This document shows positions 1 through 9,145 of a DNA stretch of 64,000 nucleotides, piece after piece; positions within the stretch are counted from its first letter, which is position 1, and each line of letters begins with the position of its first letter. The notes under the pieces are model-generated. The model was not told the DNA's origin. It saw only the letters and a list, made by a program, of their open reading frames with translations, and made no database searches. The stretch lies in the NCBI RefSeq assembly GCF_030230605.1, contig NZ_JASPDO010000011.1, forward strand, positions 1-64,000. The letters run 5' to 3'. Origin of the DNA: Brevibacterium sp. UMB1308A (GTDB lineage Bacteria; Actinomycetota; Actinomycetes; Actinomycetales; Brevibacteriaceae). A program made the position numbers and the translations under genes.

Positions 1-103
1 CTCCGACAAGGATGGGCAGGAAGACACCCCTGACACGCCAGGCCCATACACACATTTTGAGCATTAACCCGCAAGGTTCCCGGCACGTGTCAGATGTGAG
101 CTC

Positions 104-730
104 TTAGCCCAGCAAAACGTCCTTGGTCTGGTTGCGTGCGCGGTCGAAGCGAGCCGCTACGTCTTCCCAGTTCACAACGTTCCACCATGCCTTGACGTAG
201 TCAGGCTTGACGTTCTGGTAGTCGAGGTAGAACGCGTGCTCCCACATGTCCAGCTGCAACAGTGGGACGTATCCAACCTGGACGTTGCCCTGCTGGTCGT
301 ACAGCTGCTCAATGGTAAGGCGCTGACCCAGCATGTCCCAACCCAGGATTGCCCAACCGGAGCCCTGGATCGAAGTAGCAACACCAGTGAACTGGCCCTG
401 GAACTTGTCGAAGCCACCGAACTGGTCGTCGATTGCAGCAGCGAGTTCGCCTTCTGGCTTGTCGCCACCGTCTGGGCTCATGTTGTTCCAGAAGATCGAG
501 TGGTTGACGTGTCCACCCAGGTTGAAGGACAGGTCCTTCGACAGCTTGCCGATCGTGGAGAAGTCGCCCTTTTCGCGAGCTTCAGCCATCTGTTCAAGAG
601 CGGTGTTTGCGCCCTTGACGTAGGTGGCGTGGTGCTTGTCGTGGTGAAGTTCCATGATCTTGGCCGAAATGTGTGGCTCAAGTGCGGCGTAGTCGTAGGG
701 CAGGTCCGGGAGCGTGTACTGCTCAACCAT
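104..730 (-). CDS. sodA: Superoxide dismutase (Fe/Mn family)
   Basis: Cytoplasmic superoxide dismutase of 208 residues, the usual length. The four metal ligands can be placed at His29 (in MELHHDKHH), His77 (in GGHVNHS), Asp161 and His165 (in LDMWEH). In the region where mycobacterial Fe-SODs carry a His (YDH), this protein has Gln (YDQQGN); I infer manganese or cambialistic use, not proven. The ATG start has a strong AGGAGG ribosome site seven or so bases upstream. It follows the M16 peptidase gene on the same strand but has its own candidate promoter with an inverted repeat at 790-819. No terminator is evident in bases 1-103 downstream, where I see nothing else. Confidence 0.97.
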   Translation of the reverse strand: MVEQYTLPDLPYDYAALEPHISAKIMELHHDKHHATYVKGANTALEQMAEAREKGDFSTIGKLSKDLSFNLGGHVNHSIFWNNMSPDGGDKPEGELAAAIDDQFGGFDKFQGQFTGVATSIQGSGWAILGWDMLGQRLTIEQLYDQQGNVQVGYVPLLQLDMWEHAFYLDYQNVKPDYVKAWWNVVNWEDVAARFDRARNQTKDVLLG

Positions 731-781
731 GTTTTCCTCCTCAAAAAAGGTACTGGTAGTCGTCTGACCACCACTAACTTG

Positions 782-819
782 AGCCTATCGCGCAAACGAT
801 GACGTTACAACGTTTGCGC
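782..819 (-). promoter_or_regulatory. Candidate sodA promoter with overlapping inverted repeat
   Basis: On the minus strand a -35-like TTGTAA (805-810) and a -10-like TAGGCT (782-787) are 17 bp apart. A perfect 9-bp inverted repeat, GCGCAAACG (790-798) with CGTTTGCGC (811-819), overlaps the spacer and encloses the -35. There is no T-run after it, so an operator is more likely than a terminator. The binding protein is unknown; peroxide- or metal-responsive control of a dismutase would be an inference. Confidence 0.4.
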
Positions 820-873
820 AACTGAGACTATCGTCAGAGTTCGATGCGTCTCACTCACCGCAACCGCGCCCGC

Positions 874-2154
874 CTACTTCAACCGCACGTTGTCCGCAGG
901 CCCCAAGGAACACAAAGCCCACGGCCCACCAAACAATCTTTGCGCCAGGGCCTGCACGTCCTCGGCCGTCACGCCACGGACCCGCTCAACTAGTTCAGCC
1001 GCATCGACCAGTGGCCGGTTGGACAATTCGCTCTTAGCTAAACGGTTCATCCGAATCGCGGTCGACTCCATCCCCAACACAGTGGCAGCCGACACTTGCG
1101 CGGCGGTGTCTGCCACCTCGGCGGCCATGGGACCCTCACTAGCCAACCGCTGGCACTGCTCAACGCACAAGTCCACAACCTGCTGGGCAACCGCGGGCGC
1201 GCAACCGGCGTAGATCCCAAAGTCCCCCACGTCCGAATACTGCGACCCCGTGGTGTGCACGGCATACGCCAGGCCACGTTCTTCGCGCACGGTCTGGAAC
1301 AAGCGACTGGACATGCCACCGCCCAGCAACGAAGCCAGGACGGTGAGGGTGAACCGGTCGTCGTGGCCGTCGTGCAACCCCGCAACACCCATGATGAGGC
1401 TCTGTTGTTCGGTGGGGCGGGCAATGTGCCGCTCCCCCGGTGAAAAGACGGGGGTCATCCTGCCCGAGGTCGTTCCCACTGGCGCTGCCGCCTCCGGCAG
1501 GTGCTGGGTTGCGCGCCAGACAAGGTCAACCAGGTCTTCATGGTCAGCCCCGCCAGCGGCTGAGAAGATCAACCGGGGTCCTACGTACGCATCCCGGTAG
1601 TGGTGCTGAAGTTCGTCGTGGACCAGTGCCTGGATACGTTCTTTTGTGGCACCAACGGGCCGGCCCAAAGGTGAACCTGCGTAGATGAGTTCGTCGTACG
1701 CTTCGAACAGGACATCTTCTGGGTCGTCTGCGCCCATGGCCAGTTCGTCCAGGATCACGGTGCGTTCTCGCTCAAATTCGGCGACGTCCAAGGTGGATGC
1801 CAGCACCATGTCCCACAGGGTTGCGCACACATCTGGCAGGTCAGCGACCAAGCACCGCGAATAGTAGGCCGTGCATTCTTTGGCCGTCATCGCATTGGCT
1901 TCGCCACCTGTACGGTCGAATGTGCGCGCAATATCTTTTGCACTGCGTGTGGCCGTGCCCTTGAACAGCATGTGCTCAAGGAAGTGCGTGGAGCCAGCGT
2001 TGTCGTCAGTTTCGTCGCGCGAACCTGATCCGACCCACACCCCTACGGTCTCGGACTGGATCCCGGGGATTGTTTCTGAAATAACGCGAATGCCGTTGGG
2101 GAGGGTAGTGCGATAAATCCCACTACCCTCCCCAAGGAGAGTTTCTGTTAGCAA
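874..2154 (-). CDS. M16-family zinc metallopeptidase (insulinase-like)
   Basis: A 426-residue M16 peptidase of the processing-peptidase/PqqL type. The inverted zinc motif HxxEH is complete: His57, Glu60 and His61 (HFLEH), with the distal ligand Glu137 exactly 76 residues later (ILDEL). A second, inactive M16 half follows, as in the family. The TTG start lies 16 bases after the pnp stop codon, so it is the downstream member of a pnp operon, an arrangement common in Actinobacteria. No signal peptide is visible, so it should act in the cytoplasm on short peptides. The natural substrate is unknown. The start is the weakest part of the call because no good ribosome site precedes the TTG. Confidence 0.93.
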   Translation of the reverse strand: MLTETLLGEGSGIYRTTLPNGIRVISETIPGIQSETVGVWVGSGSRDETDDNAGSTHFLEHMLFKGTATRSAKDIARTFDRTGGEANAMTAKECTAYYSRCLVADLPDVCATLWDMVLASTLDVAEFERERTVILDELAMGADDPEDVLFEAYDELIYAGSPLGRPVGATKERIQALVHDELQHHYRDAYVGPRLIFSAAGGADHEDLVDLVWRATQHLPEAAAPVGTTSGRMTPVFSPGERHIARPTEQQSLIMGVAGLHDGHDDRFTLTVLASLLGGGMSSRLFQTVREERGLAYAVHTTGSQYSDVGDFGIYAGCAPAVAQQVVDLCVEQCQRLASEGPMAAEVADTAAQVSAATVLGMESTAIRMNRLAKSELSNRPLVDAAELVERVRGVTAEDVQALAQRLFGGPWALCSLGPADNVRLK

Positions 2155-2170
2155 TAGTCAACCAGCAGAT

Positions 2171-4420
2171 TTAGTCTTCGTTAGCTTCTTCTTTAGCTTC
2201 TTCAGAAGATTCAGCGTCTTCGTCGATGACAGGCTGCAGGCTGAGCTTGCCACGGTCATCAACCTTGGTGATTTCCACCTGGATCTTCTGACCAACGCCC
2301 AGAACGTCTTCTGCGTCTTCGACACGCTTGCCACCGTTGAGCTTCTTGAGCTCAGAAATGTGGAGCAGGCCGTCCTTGCCTGGGGTGAGCGATACGAACG
2401 CACCAAAGCTCATGAGCTTCACAACGGTACCCAGGTAACGTTCACCGACTTCTGGAACCTGCGGGTTAGCAATCGCGTTGATTGCTGAACGTGCAGCTTC
2501 AGCTGCTGGCCCGTCCGTTGCACCAATGAATACGGTTCCGTCATCTTCGATCGAGATGTCAGCACCGGTGTCTTCCTGGATCTGGTTGATCATCTTGCCC
2601 TTAGGACCAATAACTTCACCGATCTTGTCAACTGGGATGTTGACGGTGATGATGCGTGGTGCCGTTGGGGCCATCTCGCCAGGTTCGGCGATCGCTTCCG
2701 TGAGCACGTCCAGAATGGCCAGGCGGGCTTCGCGAGCCTGCTTGAGGGCTGCGGCCAGAACCGAGGCTGGGATTCCGTCAAGCTTGGTGTCCAGCTGGAT
2801 CGCGGTGATGAAGTCCTTGGTTCCGGCGACCTTGAAGTCCATGTCACCAAAGGCGTCTTCTGCACCCAGGATGTCGGTCAGCGCAGCGTAAGCGGTCTGC
2901 TTGCCCTGGTCGGTGTCGATGACATCAGACACGAGCCCCATGGCAATACCAGCAACAGGTGCGCGCAGTGGGACACCTGCCGAAAGCAGGGACATGGTGG
3001 ACGCACATACCGAACCCATGGAGGTGGATCCGTTCGACCCCAGTGCTTCCGACACCTGACGGATTGCGTATGGGAAGTCTTCACGCGATGGGATAACAGG
3101 AACGAGAGCGCGTTCTGCAAGCGCACCGTGTCCGATTTCGCGACGCTTAGGGCTTCCCACACGGCCAGTTTCACCGGTGGAGTATGGCGGGAAGTTGTAG
3201 TGGTGGATGTAACGCTTGGACGTCACTGGGGTCAGTGAGTCGATCTGCTGTTCCATCTTGAGCATGTCCAGCGTGGTGACACCCATGATCTGGGTTTCGC
3301 CACGTTCGAACAGTGCCGAACCGTGCACGCGAGGCAGAATGTTGGTTTCTGCTGTTAGCGGGCGGATGTCCTTGAGCCCACGTCCGTCAATGCGGACGCG
3401 TTCAGTGAGGATACGCTTGCGCACGATCTCCTTGGTCATGGAGTTCAGCGCACCCACAATCTCAGAGTCGCGGCCTTCGAATTTCTCGCCGAGGTCGTCC
3501 AAGAGTGAGTAGAGAAGTTCGTCTCCCGCTGCTTCGCGTTCCTGCTTGTCAGCGATCTGGAAGTTCTGGGTCTGCTTGTCCCACGCGAGTTCGCGCACGG
3601 CTTCGTAGACGTCGTCTTCGTAGTCTTTGAAGAGTTCGAACTCTGCGGTTGGCTTGGCAACGCGGTCAGCGAGTTCCTGCTGTGCACGTACCAGTTCACG
3701 GATGAACGGCTTTGAAGCTTCGAGACCTTCAGCGACAACTTCTTCCGTTGGCTTACGTGCTCCACCCTGGATGAGGTCCCAAGAGTTTTCGCTTGCTTCT
3801 GCTTCGACCATCATGATGGCGACGTCGTCGCCAACGACGCGACCGGCAACAGCCATGTCGAAAACAGCGTTTTCTAGCTGTGAGTAGTTGGGGAATGCAA
3901 CCCACTGGTCGTCGATGAGAGCGATGCGCACACCACCGATAGGACCAGAGAATGGAAGTCCGCCCAGCTGTGTGGACATGGATGCTGCGTTGATTGCGAG
4001 CGTGTCGTACAGGTGGTCTGGGTGCATGGACAGCACAGTGACCACGATCTGAACTTCGTTACGCAGTCCCTTCACGAAGGAGGGGCGCAGAGGACGGTCA
4101 ATCAGGCGGCACGCCAGGATTGCGTCAGTGGTTGGGCGTCCTTCACGGCGGAAGAACGAGCCAGGAATTTTGCCGGCTGCGTACATGCGTTCTTCCACAT
4201 CAACTGTGAGTGGGAAGAAGTCGAACCCTTCGCGTGGGTTCTTGCTGACGGCTGTTGCTGAGAGCAGCGTGGTTTCGCCGTCAAGTGTTGCGGTGGCACA
4301 TCCTGCGGCCTGCTGGGCCAAACGTCCGGTGCCAAATTCGATTTCGTGCTTTCCAAATTTGCCGTTGTCAATAACTGCAACAGCGGTTTCGGGATTGATT
4401 CCCAAGATGTCTCCGTTCAT
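2171..4420 (-). CDS. pnp: Polyribonucleotide nucleotidyltransferase (PNPase)
   Basis: Phosphorolytic 3'-5' exoribonuclease of 749 residues with the full family architecture: two RNase PH-like core domains separated by an all-helical linker, a KH domain (near residues 595-655, with the IGPKGK loop) and a C-terminal S1 domain (from about 658, [13 protein letters not shown]). The tail ends in a Glu/Asp-rich stretch. It works in mRNA turnover and RNA quality control. The gene sits downstream of rpsO, but a strong terminator lies between them, so pnp probably has its own promoter and a structured leader. The M16 peptidase gene follows closely. Confidence 0.98.
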   Translation of the reverse strand: MNGDILGINPETAVAVIDNGKFGKHEIEFGTGRLAQQAAGCATATLDGETTLLSATAVSKNPREGFDFFPLTVDVEERMYAAGKIPGSFFRREGRPTTDAILACRLIDRPLRPSFVKGLRNEVQIVVTVLSMHPDHLYDTLAINAASMSTQLGGLPFSGPIGGVRIALIDDQWVAFPNYSQLENAVFDMAVAGRVVGDDVAIMMVEAEASENSWDLIQGGARKPTEEVVAEGLEASKPFIRELVRAQQELADRVAKPTAEFELFKDYEDDVYEAVRELAWDKQTQNFQIADKQEREAAGDELLYSLLDDLGEKFEGRDSEIVGALNSMTKEIVRKRILTERVRIDGRGLKDIRPLTAETNILPRVHGSALFERGETQIMGVTTLDMLKMEQQIDSLTPVTSKRYIHHYNFPPYSTGETGRVGSPKRREIGHGALAERALVPVIPSREDFPYAIRQVSEALGSNGSTSMGSVCASTMSLLSAGVPLRAPVAGIAMGLVSDVIDTDQGKQTAYAALTDILGAEDAFGDMDFKVAGTKDFITAIQLDTKLDGIPASVLAAALKQAREARLAILDVLTEAIAEPGEMAPTAPRIITVNIPVDKIGEVIGPKGKMINQIQEDTGADISIEDDGTVFIGATDGPAAEAARSAINAIANPQVPEVGERYLGTVVKLMSFGAFVSLTPGKDGLLHISELKKLNGGKRVEDAEDVLGVGQKIQVEITKVDDRGKLSLQPVIDEDAESSEEAKEEANED

Positions 4421-4427
4421 TGATGGA

Positions 4428-4498
4428 CCGCGGGGCGCCTATTCTTCTGTGCGCGTCTACCCGGTCATCGATCGAGACCCACGCGATGCGTACCGCGG
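4428..4498 (-). ncRNA. Structured 5' leader of pnp (possible Actino-pnp RNA)
   Basis: The leader just upstream of pnp contains nested self-complementary segments: CCGCGG (4428-4433) with CCGCGG (4493-4498), CGCGT (4452-4456) with ACGCG (4481-4485), and GGTC (4463-4466) with GACC (4475-4478). A conserved RNA motif called Actino-pnp is known in 5' leaders of actinobacterial exoribonuclease genes and is thought to mediate autoregulation. Whether this leader matches that model is inference from position and pairing only; a covariance-model search would decide. Confidence 0.35.
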
Positions 4499-4565
4499 AG
4501 GCCACTGTCGACCACCGGATCATGTTCCCGCGACATGGACTTTGCCAGTCTATCAAGAGGGCAAC

Positions 4566-4598
4566 AAAAATCCCCCACCCACAGGGGGTGAGGGATTT
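4566..4598 (-). terminator. Intrinsic terminator after rpsO
   Basis: Read on the minus strand, a hairpin of 7 bp, one C-A mismatch and 5 bp (arms AAATCCC...CACCC and GGGTG...GGGATTT) is followed directly by TTTTTGTTGC. It lies about 45 bases after the rpsO stop and separates rpsO from pnp. Confidence 0.85.
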
Positions 4599-4644
4599 CA
4601 GCAGTTCGTTCACCTATGCATTCACATACGTAAACGATGAAACC

Positions 4645-4914
4645 TTAGCGACGCAGACCCAGGCGTGCGATCAGCGAACGGTAGCGTTCGATGTCAGTGT
4701 CGGCCAGGTACTTGAGCAGACGACGACGCTGACCGACCAGAAGCAGCAGACCACGGCGTGAGTGGTGGTCGTGCTTGTGAGTCTTGAAGTGTTCGGTCAG
4801 GTCGGAGATACGACGTGACAGAACAGCAACCTGAACCTCAGGAGAGCCGGTGTCGCCCTCGTGGGTTGCGTATTCTTTGATGATTTCCTGCTTGACCTTA
4901 GGATCAAGAGCCAT
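4645..4914 (-). CDS. rpsO: 30S ribosomal protein S15
   Basis: Ribosomal protein S15, 89 residues, the normal bacterial length. It has the conserved [11 protein letters not shown] segment and the 16S-binding [10 protein letters not shown] helix. It is a primary binder of the central domain of 16S rRNA. The ATG start has an AAGGAG ribosome site. The gene is monocistronic by appearance: ribF lies about 180 bases upstream on the same strand and a terminator follows. Confidence 0.98.
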   Translation of the reverse strand: MALDPKVKQEIIKEYATHEGDTGSPEVQVAVLSRRISDLTEHFKTHKHDHHSRRGLLLLVGQRRRLLKYLADTDIERYRSLIARLGLRR

Positions 4915-5093
4915 TGGCTACTCCTTACATGTTCGTTGCGCGGCGCCCGAGTCTTACACATCGAGCACTATGGAACCGCGGCCGGAAAAACGGCAAGGAC
5001 TACCTTAACACGAATCTTGTGGCCACTGCGAACTCAGCGGTCCCCCACCTCGGGCCGCCCTGAGCCGCGCTGAGCTGACCTCACAGCGCGCTT

Positions 5094-6044
5094 TTAGGCC
5101 TTTTGCCGTTCGGCTTCCAAAACCGCAGACACGTTTTTCACATCGTCACGCATCTGCTCAATGAGTGCGTCCATGCCGGAAAACTCGATCTGCCCGCGAA
5201 TGTGCGCAACAAACTCCACGCGCGCAGGTTCGCCGTACACGTCCATATCGGGGAACTCAACACCCACAACATTGACCTCAACACGGCGGTCATCACCGTC
5301 GAACGTGGGGTTTGACCCCACCGAAATTGCGCCAGGCTGTTGCCGACCATCGGCAAAGTACACCCACCCTGCATACACGCCGTCAGACGGAATCAAACCA
5401 GCCACGTCACCACCGATGTTGGCGGTAGGGAATCCCATTTCACGACCTCGGGCATTGCCATTGACCACCGTTCCGGTAACCACGTGGGGCCTGCCCAACA
5501 TGCGCGCGGCGTCTTCTACATTGCCGTCCAGCAGCAGGGAGCGGATGTGCGTGGAAGAAACCCGGGAAAGGCCCTCACCGTCGCCGAGGTCGTCGATCGC
5601 CACCACAGTTTCGACACCGTGACGCCGCCCCAGGTTTTGCAGGGTGGCCAAATCGCCTTCGTTCCCGCGACCAAAACGCACATCGCGACCTACCACGATG
5701 GCTCGCACTCCCACGTCGCGAGCCAAAAACTCAATAAACTCTTCAGCACTCTGGTCTGCGAACTCAAGCGAATACGGCTGCACCAGGGTAGCGTCCACGC
5801 CGGTCGCTGCGATGCGCTTGAGCTTTTCATCGAGCCCAGTAATGAGCTGGGGTTTGTGATCAGGGCGGTGCACGGCCGCCGGGTGCGGATCAAATGTCAT
5901 TGCCAGACTGGTGAGACCTCGCTCATCAGCCACGCGCACAAGCGTTCGTAAAACCGCTTGATGACCAATGTGCACACCGTCGAAATTACCCAGAGTGAGC
6001 GCGCATAGATGGGCGGCCTCATCAGCGGACCGAATAACCTCCAC
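5094..6044 (-). CDS. ribF: Bifunctional riboflavin kinase / FAD synthetase
   Basis: Makes FMN from riboflavin and then FAD from FMN. The N-terminal nucleotidyltransferase half has the LGNFDGVHIGH motif (about residues 18-28) and the SSTHIRSLL motif; the C-terminal flavokinase half has GFPTAN. I chose the GTG at 6044 (316 residues, beginning MEVIRSAD) because AAAGGAG lies 5 bases upstream and homologues start here; the frame stays open to another GTG at 6080. It stands between rpsO and a SatD-like pair, and truB lies further upstream, an order usual in Actinobacteria. Confidence 0.96.
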   Translation of the reverse strand: MEVIRSADEAAHLCALTLGNFDGVHIGHQAVLRTLVRVADERGLTSLAMTFDPHPAAVHRPDHKPQLITGLDEKLKRIAATGVDATLVQPYSLEFADQSAEEFIEFLARDVGVRAIVVGRDVRFGRGNEGDLATLQNLGRRHGVETVVAIDDLGDGEGLSRVSSTHIRSLLLDGNVEDAARMLGRPHVVTGTVVNGNARGREMGFPTANIGGDVAGLIPSDGVYAGWVYFADGRQQPGAISVGSNPTFDGDDRRVEVNVVGVEFPDMDVYGEPARVEFVAHIRGQIEFSGMDALIEQMRDDVKNVSAVLEAERQKA

Positions 6045-6119
6045 ACGCACTCCTTTTCTCAGCGCATTCCTTTTGCGCACACACGCACTACGACTCCCAA
6101 GCGTTAGCCAGGGATTACT

Positions 6120-6551
6120 TTACACAACCTGCGCCAGCCAGAAGGCGACTGCCCCAACACCGCAGCCCACACCCAAGGACGCGAACGTACCAATGATGAA
6201 CCGCTCACCTGCGGCACGCGAACTCTTCAGTTCAGGAATCCGCCCCAGACCTTTTACTGCGATGATGACGGCCAACACTTCTCCACGCCCCAGCGCTACG
6301 GCCGCCGCAGCTAGCGCGCGTTCCAGCACTCCGATCATGAGGCCACCACGCATCACACCCGTGCTGGCATCCGGTTGCGCATCTGAGTTGGTTTCCGGGG
6401 TGGCGCCCTCGTCACTTTCTAGCTCGCCGAGGTCGCTCTCACCTGCCCCGTCTTCGCGGGCCGCCAGCCGCAAGACTCCAGAAGTTACAGGCACACCCAC
6501 AGCTGCCGCGAGTAGCGCGGCACCAGCGGCGATAAGCAGGTCAATGAGCAT
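6120..6551 (-). CDS. Small membrane protein partnered with SatD-like regulator
   Basis: A 143-residue protein with an N-terminal hydrophobic helix (about 1-30), an acidic Ser/Glu/Asp-rich linker (about 35-70) and two further hydrophobic segments in the C-terminal half (around 88-102 and 118-142). I recognise no catalytic motif. Its start overlaps the end of the SatD-like gene by 11 bases, so the two are translationally coupled and probably work together. In other actinobacteria a comparable small membrane protein sits beside the SatD-like gene. The function is unknown. Confidence 0.75.
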   Translation of the reverse strand: MLIDLLIAAGAALLAAAVGVPVTSGVLRLAAREDGAGESDLGELESDEGATPETNSDAQPDASTGVMRGGLMIGVLERALAAAAVALGRGEVLAVIIAVKGLGRIPELKSSRAAGERFIIGTFASLGVGCGVGAVAFWLAQVV

Positions 6552-7164
6552 GTGTTTCCCAAGGTTGATGAGCTCGGTGAAGCAATCGTTCAGCGCAGTC
6601 GATCGCTTCCATGATGCCTGCAGCCCGTCCAGCTCGCAAAGACTTCGACACGGCCTGTTGCGAGATCCCTAGGCTCTGAGCAATGTCCGCCTGAGAAGGA
6701 CTAGGCGCATCTCGAAACGCGTCAATCACACGCCACTGAGTATCTGTGGCTCGGGCAATTAAGTCGAACAAAAGTCGTAGAACAGTCTGTGCATCTTGGG
6801 AATCTTGAACAGCTTCTTCGCGCGACATCGATGTGTGGACACACAGAGGTGACCACGAGTTTTTTGCGGCCTCTACAGCGCTACGGGCCGCAATAAAAGC
6901 CTCACCACGGGCTTGGTCCGAACTGTCTGGGAGCGGCTGTTCCACCTCGCCTACCCCAATTCCAACAGACCATTGCCCGGCACGCGCGATGCCGATACAC
7001 GCTTGAACGACGTGAAGCGCCGAGTCAAAAACAGCTTGCGCTTCATCGCCCACAGTTCGCACAAACGGAAGAACCGTGGGCACGCCTTTCAGAGCACTGA
7101 GGAGCTCAGGAATGCGGTCCGGCGCGGTGCGTGACCCCTGCTGGTCGACGGTCAGAACGAACAT
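6541..7164 (-). CDS. SatD-like DNA-binding protein
   Basis: A 207-residue protein. The N-terminal two thirds match the SatD-type pattern: TVDQQGSR at the start, FVRTVGDEAQ in the middle, and a GIGVGEVEQPLP segment. The C-terminal part is a helix-turn-helix (PSQADIAQSLGISQQAVSKSLR). I chose ATG 7164: homologues begin MFVLTxDQ, and a TACACT -10 box ends 6 bases upstream, implying a leaderless mRNA. The frame is open to TTG 7194. Two identical dyad sites lie at the promoter, so autoregulation by this protein is a fair inference. SatD was named for acid tolerance in Streptococcus mutans; the ligand is unknown. Confidence 0.75.
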   Translation of the reverse strand: MFVLTVDQQGSRTAPDRIPELLSALKGVPTVLPFVRTVGDEAQAVFDSALHVVQACIGIARAGQWSVGIGVGEVEQPLPDSSDQARGEAFIAARSAVEAAKNSWSPLCVHTSMSREEAVQDSQDAQTVLRLLFDLIARATDTQWRVIDAFRDAPSPSQADIAQSLGISQQAVSKSLRAGRAAGIMEAIDCAERLLHRAHQPWETHAH

Positions 7165-7170
7165 AGTAGG

Positions 7171-7240
7171 AGTGTAGCGCACATTCACAGACAAACAACC
7201 TTTTCAGGTTGTAAAACGAAATACAACCTCTAATGGTTGT
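7171..7240 (-). promoter_or_regulatory. Promoter and twin dyad operator of the SatD-like gene
   Basis: Two perfect copies of the dyad ACAACC-N6-GGTTGT lie at 7195-7212 and 7223-7240, with centres exactly 28 bp apart. On the minus strand the -10 box TACACT is at 7171-7176, so the nearer site covers the -35 region and the second lies further upstream, partly inside the 3' end of truB. This is a typical geometry for cooperative repression or autoregulation. The regulator is inferred to be the adjacent HTH protein. Confidence 0.6.
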
Positions 7241-8192
7241 GTAGATCGGAGGGCTGAGCAAAACCGGTGGCAACTTTCAATGCACGCCCACCAGCGCGTG
7301 GCTCCAGCACGCCAACCAATGTTCCCTGATACAAACCGGCACACAGCTGCCCACCACTACCTGCTGGAGCGTCAATAAATTTACCGTGGGCCACATCGAT
7401 CGCCTGCTCCCCACTCAACTCCACGGTGGGCAGGACAGCTCTTGCCACCTCGGCCAGCGACACAAGGGGCACAGGCGCAACGCCCTCCCCCAGCGCTTCA
7501 TAAGACGGCAGGTCCACAGCCTGATCGAGAGTGAAGGGCCCAACCCGGTCACGACGCAACCGAGTCAAATGCCCATACACCCCCAGATAGTCTCCGAGGT
7601 CGCGGGCAAGGGCGCGGATATACGTGCCGGAAGAACAGTCCACGCTCGCCTCAAGGTCCACGCATTCACACGCAGGTGAACCCTCATACTCACACGCCAC
7701 CAGCTCAGGCGCAGAAACATCAAAACGCGAGACCGTCACCTGGCGCGCTTTGAGCTGCACGTCTTCTCCAGCACGCACCAAATCATATGCCCGCTTACCA
7801 TCCACCTTGATCGCGGAAACAGCGCTGGGCACTTGCTCAATCTGTCCCGTTAAGCGCTCAACCTCACGCACAATCGACGCCTGATCCAGGCCACGAACAG
7901 CATCTGCGGGAGCAAATCTGTCAGGTGCAGAGTCAGCGTCATCGGTGGGAGTCGAGGCCCCCAAACGGATGGTGGCCGAATATGTCTTATCAGCGCCCAC
8001 TAAATACGTGAGGAGCTTGGTTCCTTTACCTAGCCCCAGGACCAAAACACCTGTGGCCATGGGGTCGAGCGTTCCCGCGTGCCCAACTTTAGACGTGCCA
8101 AACCATTTACGAACCCGCGAAACAACGGCGTGGCTCGACATGCCACCGGGCTTGTCGACGACAAGGATGCCCGTGGGGCCGGGAGCGCCCAC
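7230..8192 (-). CDS. truB: tRNA pseudouridine(55) synthase
   Basis: Converts U55 in the T-loop of tRNAs to pseudouridine. 320 residues, a usual length for the actinobacterial form. The catalytic aspartate is Asp43 in HAGTLDPMATG, with the KPGGMSSH motif before it and the SGTYIRAL motif in the second half. The GTG start is three bases after the stop of the upstream secreted-protein gene. Its last codons overlap the second operator site of the SatD-like gene. Confidence 0.97.
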   Translation of the reverse strand: MGAPGPTGILVVDKPGGMSSHAVVSRVRKWFGTSKVGHAGTLDPMATGVLVLGLGKGTKLLTYLVGADKTYSATIRLGASTPTDDADSAPDRFAPADAVRGLDQASIVREVERLTGQIEQVPSAVSAIKVDGKRAYDLVRAGEDVQLKARQVTVSRFDVSAPELVACEYEGSPACECVDLEASVDCSSGTYIRALARDLGDYLGVYGHLTRLRRDRVGPFTLDQAVDLPSYEALGEGVAPVPLVSLAEVARAVLPTVELSGEQAIDVAHGKFIDAPAGSGGQLCAGLYQGTLVGVLEPRAGGRALKVATGFAQPSDLHNH

Positions 8193-8195
8193 GAA

Positions 8196-9038
8196 TCAGT
8201 TCACCGAAATGTGAACGTGGTCAAAGTGGTTAGCAGTATCGCCACCACGGTTCTCCATGGGGCGACCCTTCCAACCGGTGTATGGAGCGTAAATCTTCTG
8301 CTCCCAAATCACGTACTTAATGTTGAGTTCTTTGCGGTTCTTGATGAGGAACGCAGTGATCTCGTCACCAACCTGGCCACGGATCATCGCGTCGACAGCC
8401 TGACCGTTGTTGTGGTCCGAACCCGGGTCGTTACGGCGTCCACCGTAGGACTTGACCTGAGGGAAGTTCGCGCACACTGCGCGGTACGCCGAAATTGCAT
8501 TTGGAGTGAGTCCGCTTTCAATGGATGCGGAGACGCCACATGGAGCTCCGCTCACTGGCTTGTCAGAGCTTCCAGGGTCAACAGAGTCGCCACCGCCTGC
8601 ACTTGCGGCCGATCCCGACGAACTAGACGATCCTGACGATGCAGACTTCGTCTCTTCTGGAGCCGACTTTGCTTCAACCTTGGACAGGCCAGAAGCAAAA
8701 GCTGACATGTCCTGGTCCTTACCGTCAACCGAAATGCCTTCCGATGCGGTGAAGTCTTGTTCTTTATTCTCAGGAGCGTGCGATTCGGCTACGACCTGGG
8801 AGTCCTGAGAGTCATTACCACCGGCAACCATGGTGGCAGTTGTCACCAGTGCTGCACCTGCAGCCACGGGAACGACAACGGCAGCGAGCATGGGACGACG
8901 GCGCACGCTTCGCATAACGCCAGTTGCGGTTGTCGCCTTGTCATCCGTGCGGCGACCACGAGGCTTGGCACCAACTACCGCCCACATAAAGTCGCTGACT
9001 GAGGTCTTCGACTTCTGAGGTGCTGAGTGTTTACCCAT
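8196..9038 (-). CDS. Membrane-anchored/secreted protein with M15-like C-terminal domain
   Basis: 280 residues. A basic N-terminus is followed by one hydrophobic segment (about 50-70, signal anchor), a long Ser/Gly/Glu-rich low-complexity linker (about 75-165) and a C-terminal domain of about 110 residues. That domain has GSDHNNGQAVD near 207-217 and FDHVH at the very end, a His/Asp arrangement like D,D-carboxypeptidase (M15/VanY) zinc sites. This domain type is common at the end of secreted actinobacterial proteins. A cell-wall role is likely; peptidase activity is inference. The gene ends three bases before truB and has AAGGGA upstream of its ATG. Confidence 0.8.
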   Translation of the reverse strand: MGKHSAPQKSKTSVSDFMWAVVGAKPRGRRTDDKATTATGVMRSVRRRPMLAAVVVPVAAGAALVTTATMVAGGNDSQDSQVVAESHAPENKEQDFTASEGISVDGKDQDMSAFASGLSKVEAKSAPEETKSASSGSSSSSGSAASAGGGDSVDPGSSDKPVSGAPCGVSASIESGLTPNAISAYRAVCANFPQVKSYGGRRNDPGSDHNNGQAVDAMIRGQVGDEITAFLIKNRKELNIKYVIWEQKIYAPYTGWKGRPMENRGGDTANHFDHVHISVN

Positions 9039-9095
9039 CGATACAGTCCCTTAATACGCTCGTGATCATTTCGTTACCAATGAAAAGTTTAACGG

Positions 9096-9131
9096 CCAGA
9101 GGCCCCTTGTCAAACGACAAGGGGCCTCTGG
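9096..9131 (-). terminator. Intrinsic terminator after rbfA
   Basis: A perfect 16-bp stem (9096-9111 with 9116-9131; CCAGAGGCCCCTTGTC and its complement) with an AAAC loop lies 15 bases past the rbfA stop. Read on the minus strand it is followed by GTTAAACTTTTC, a modest U-tract. It closes the rimP-nusA-ylxR-infB-rbfA operon. Confidence 0.85.
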
Positions 9132-9145
9132 GTCAAGAATGTCGC

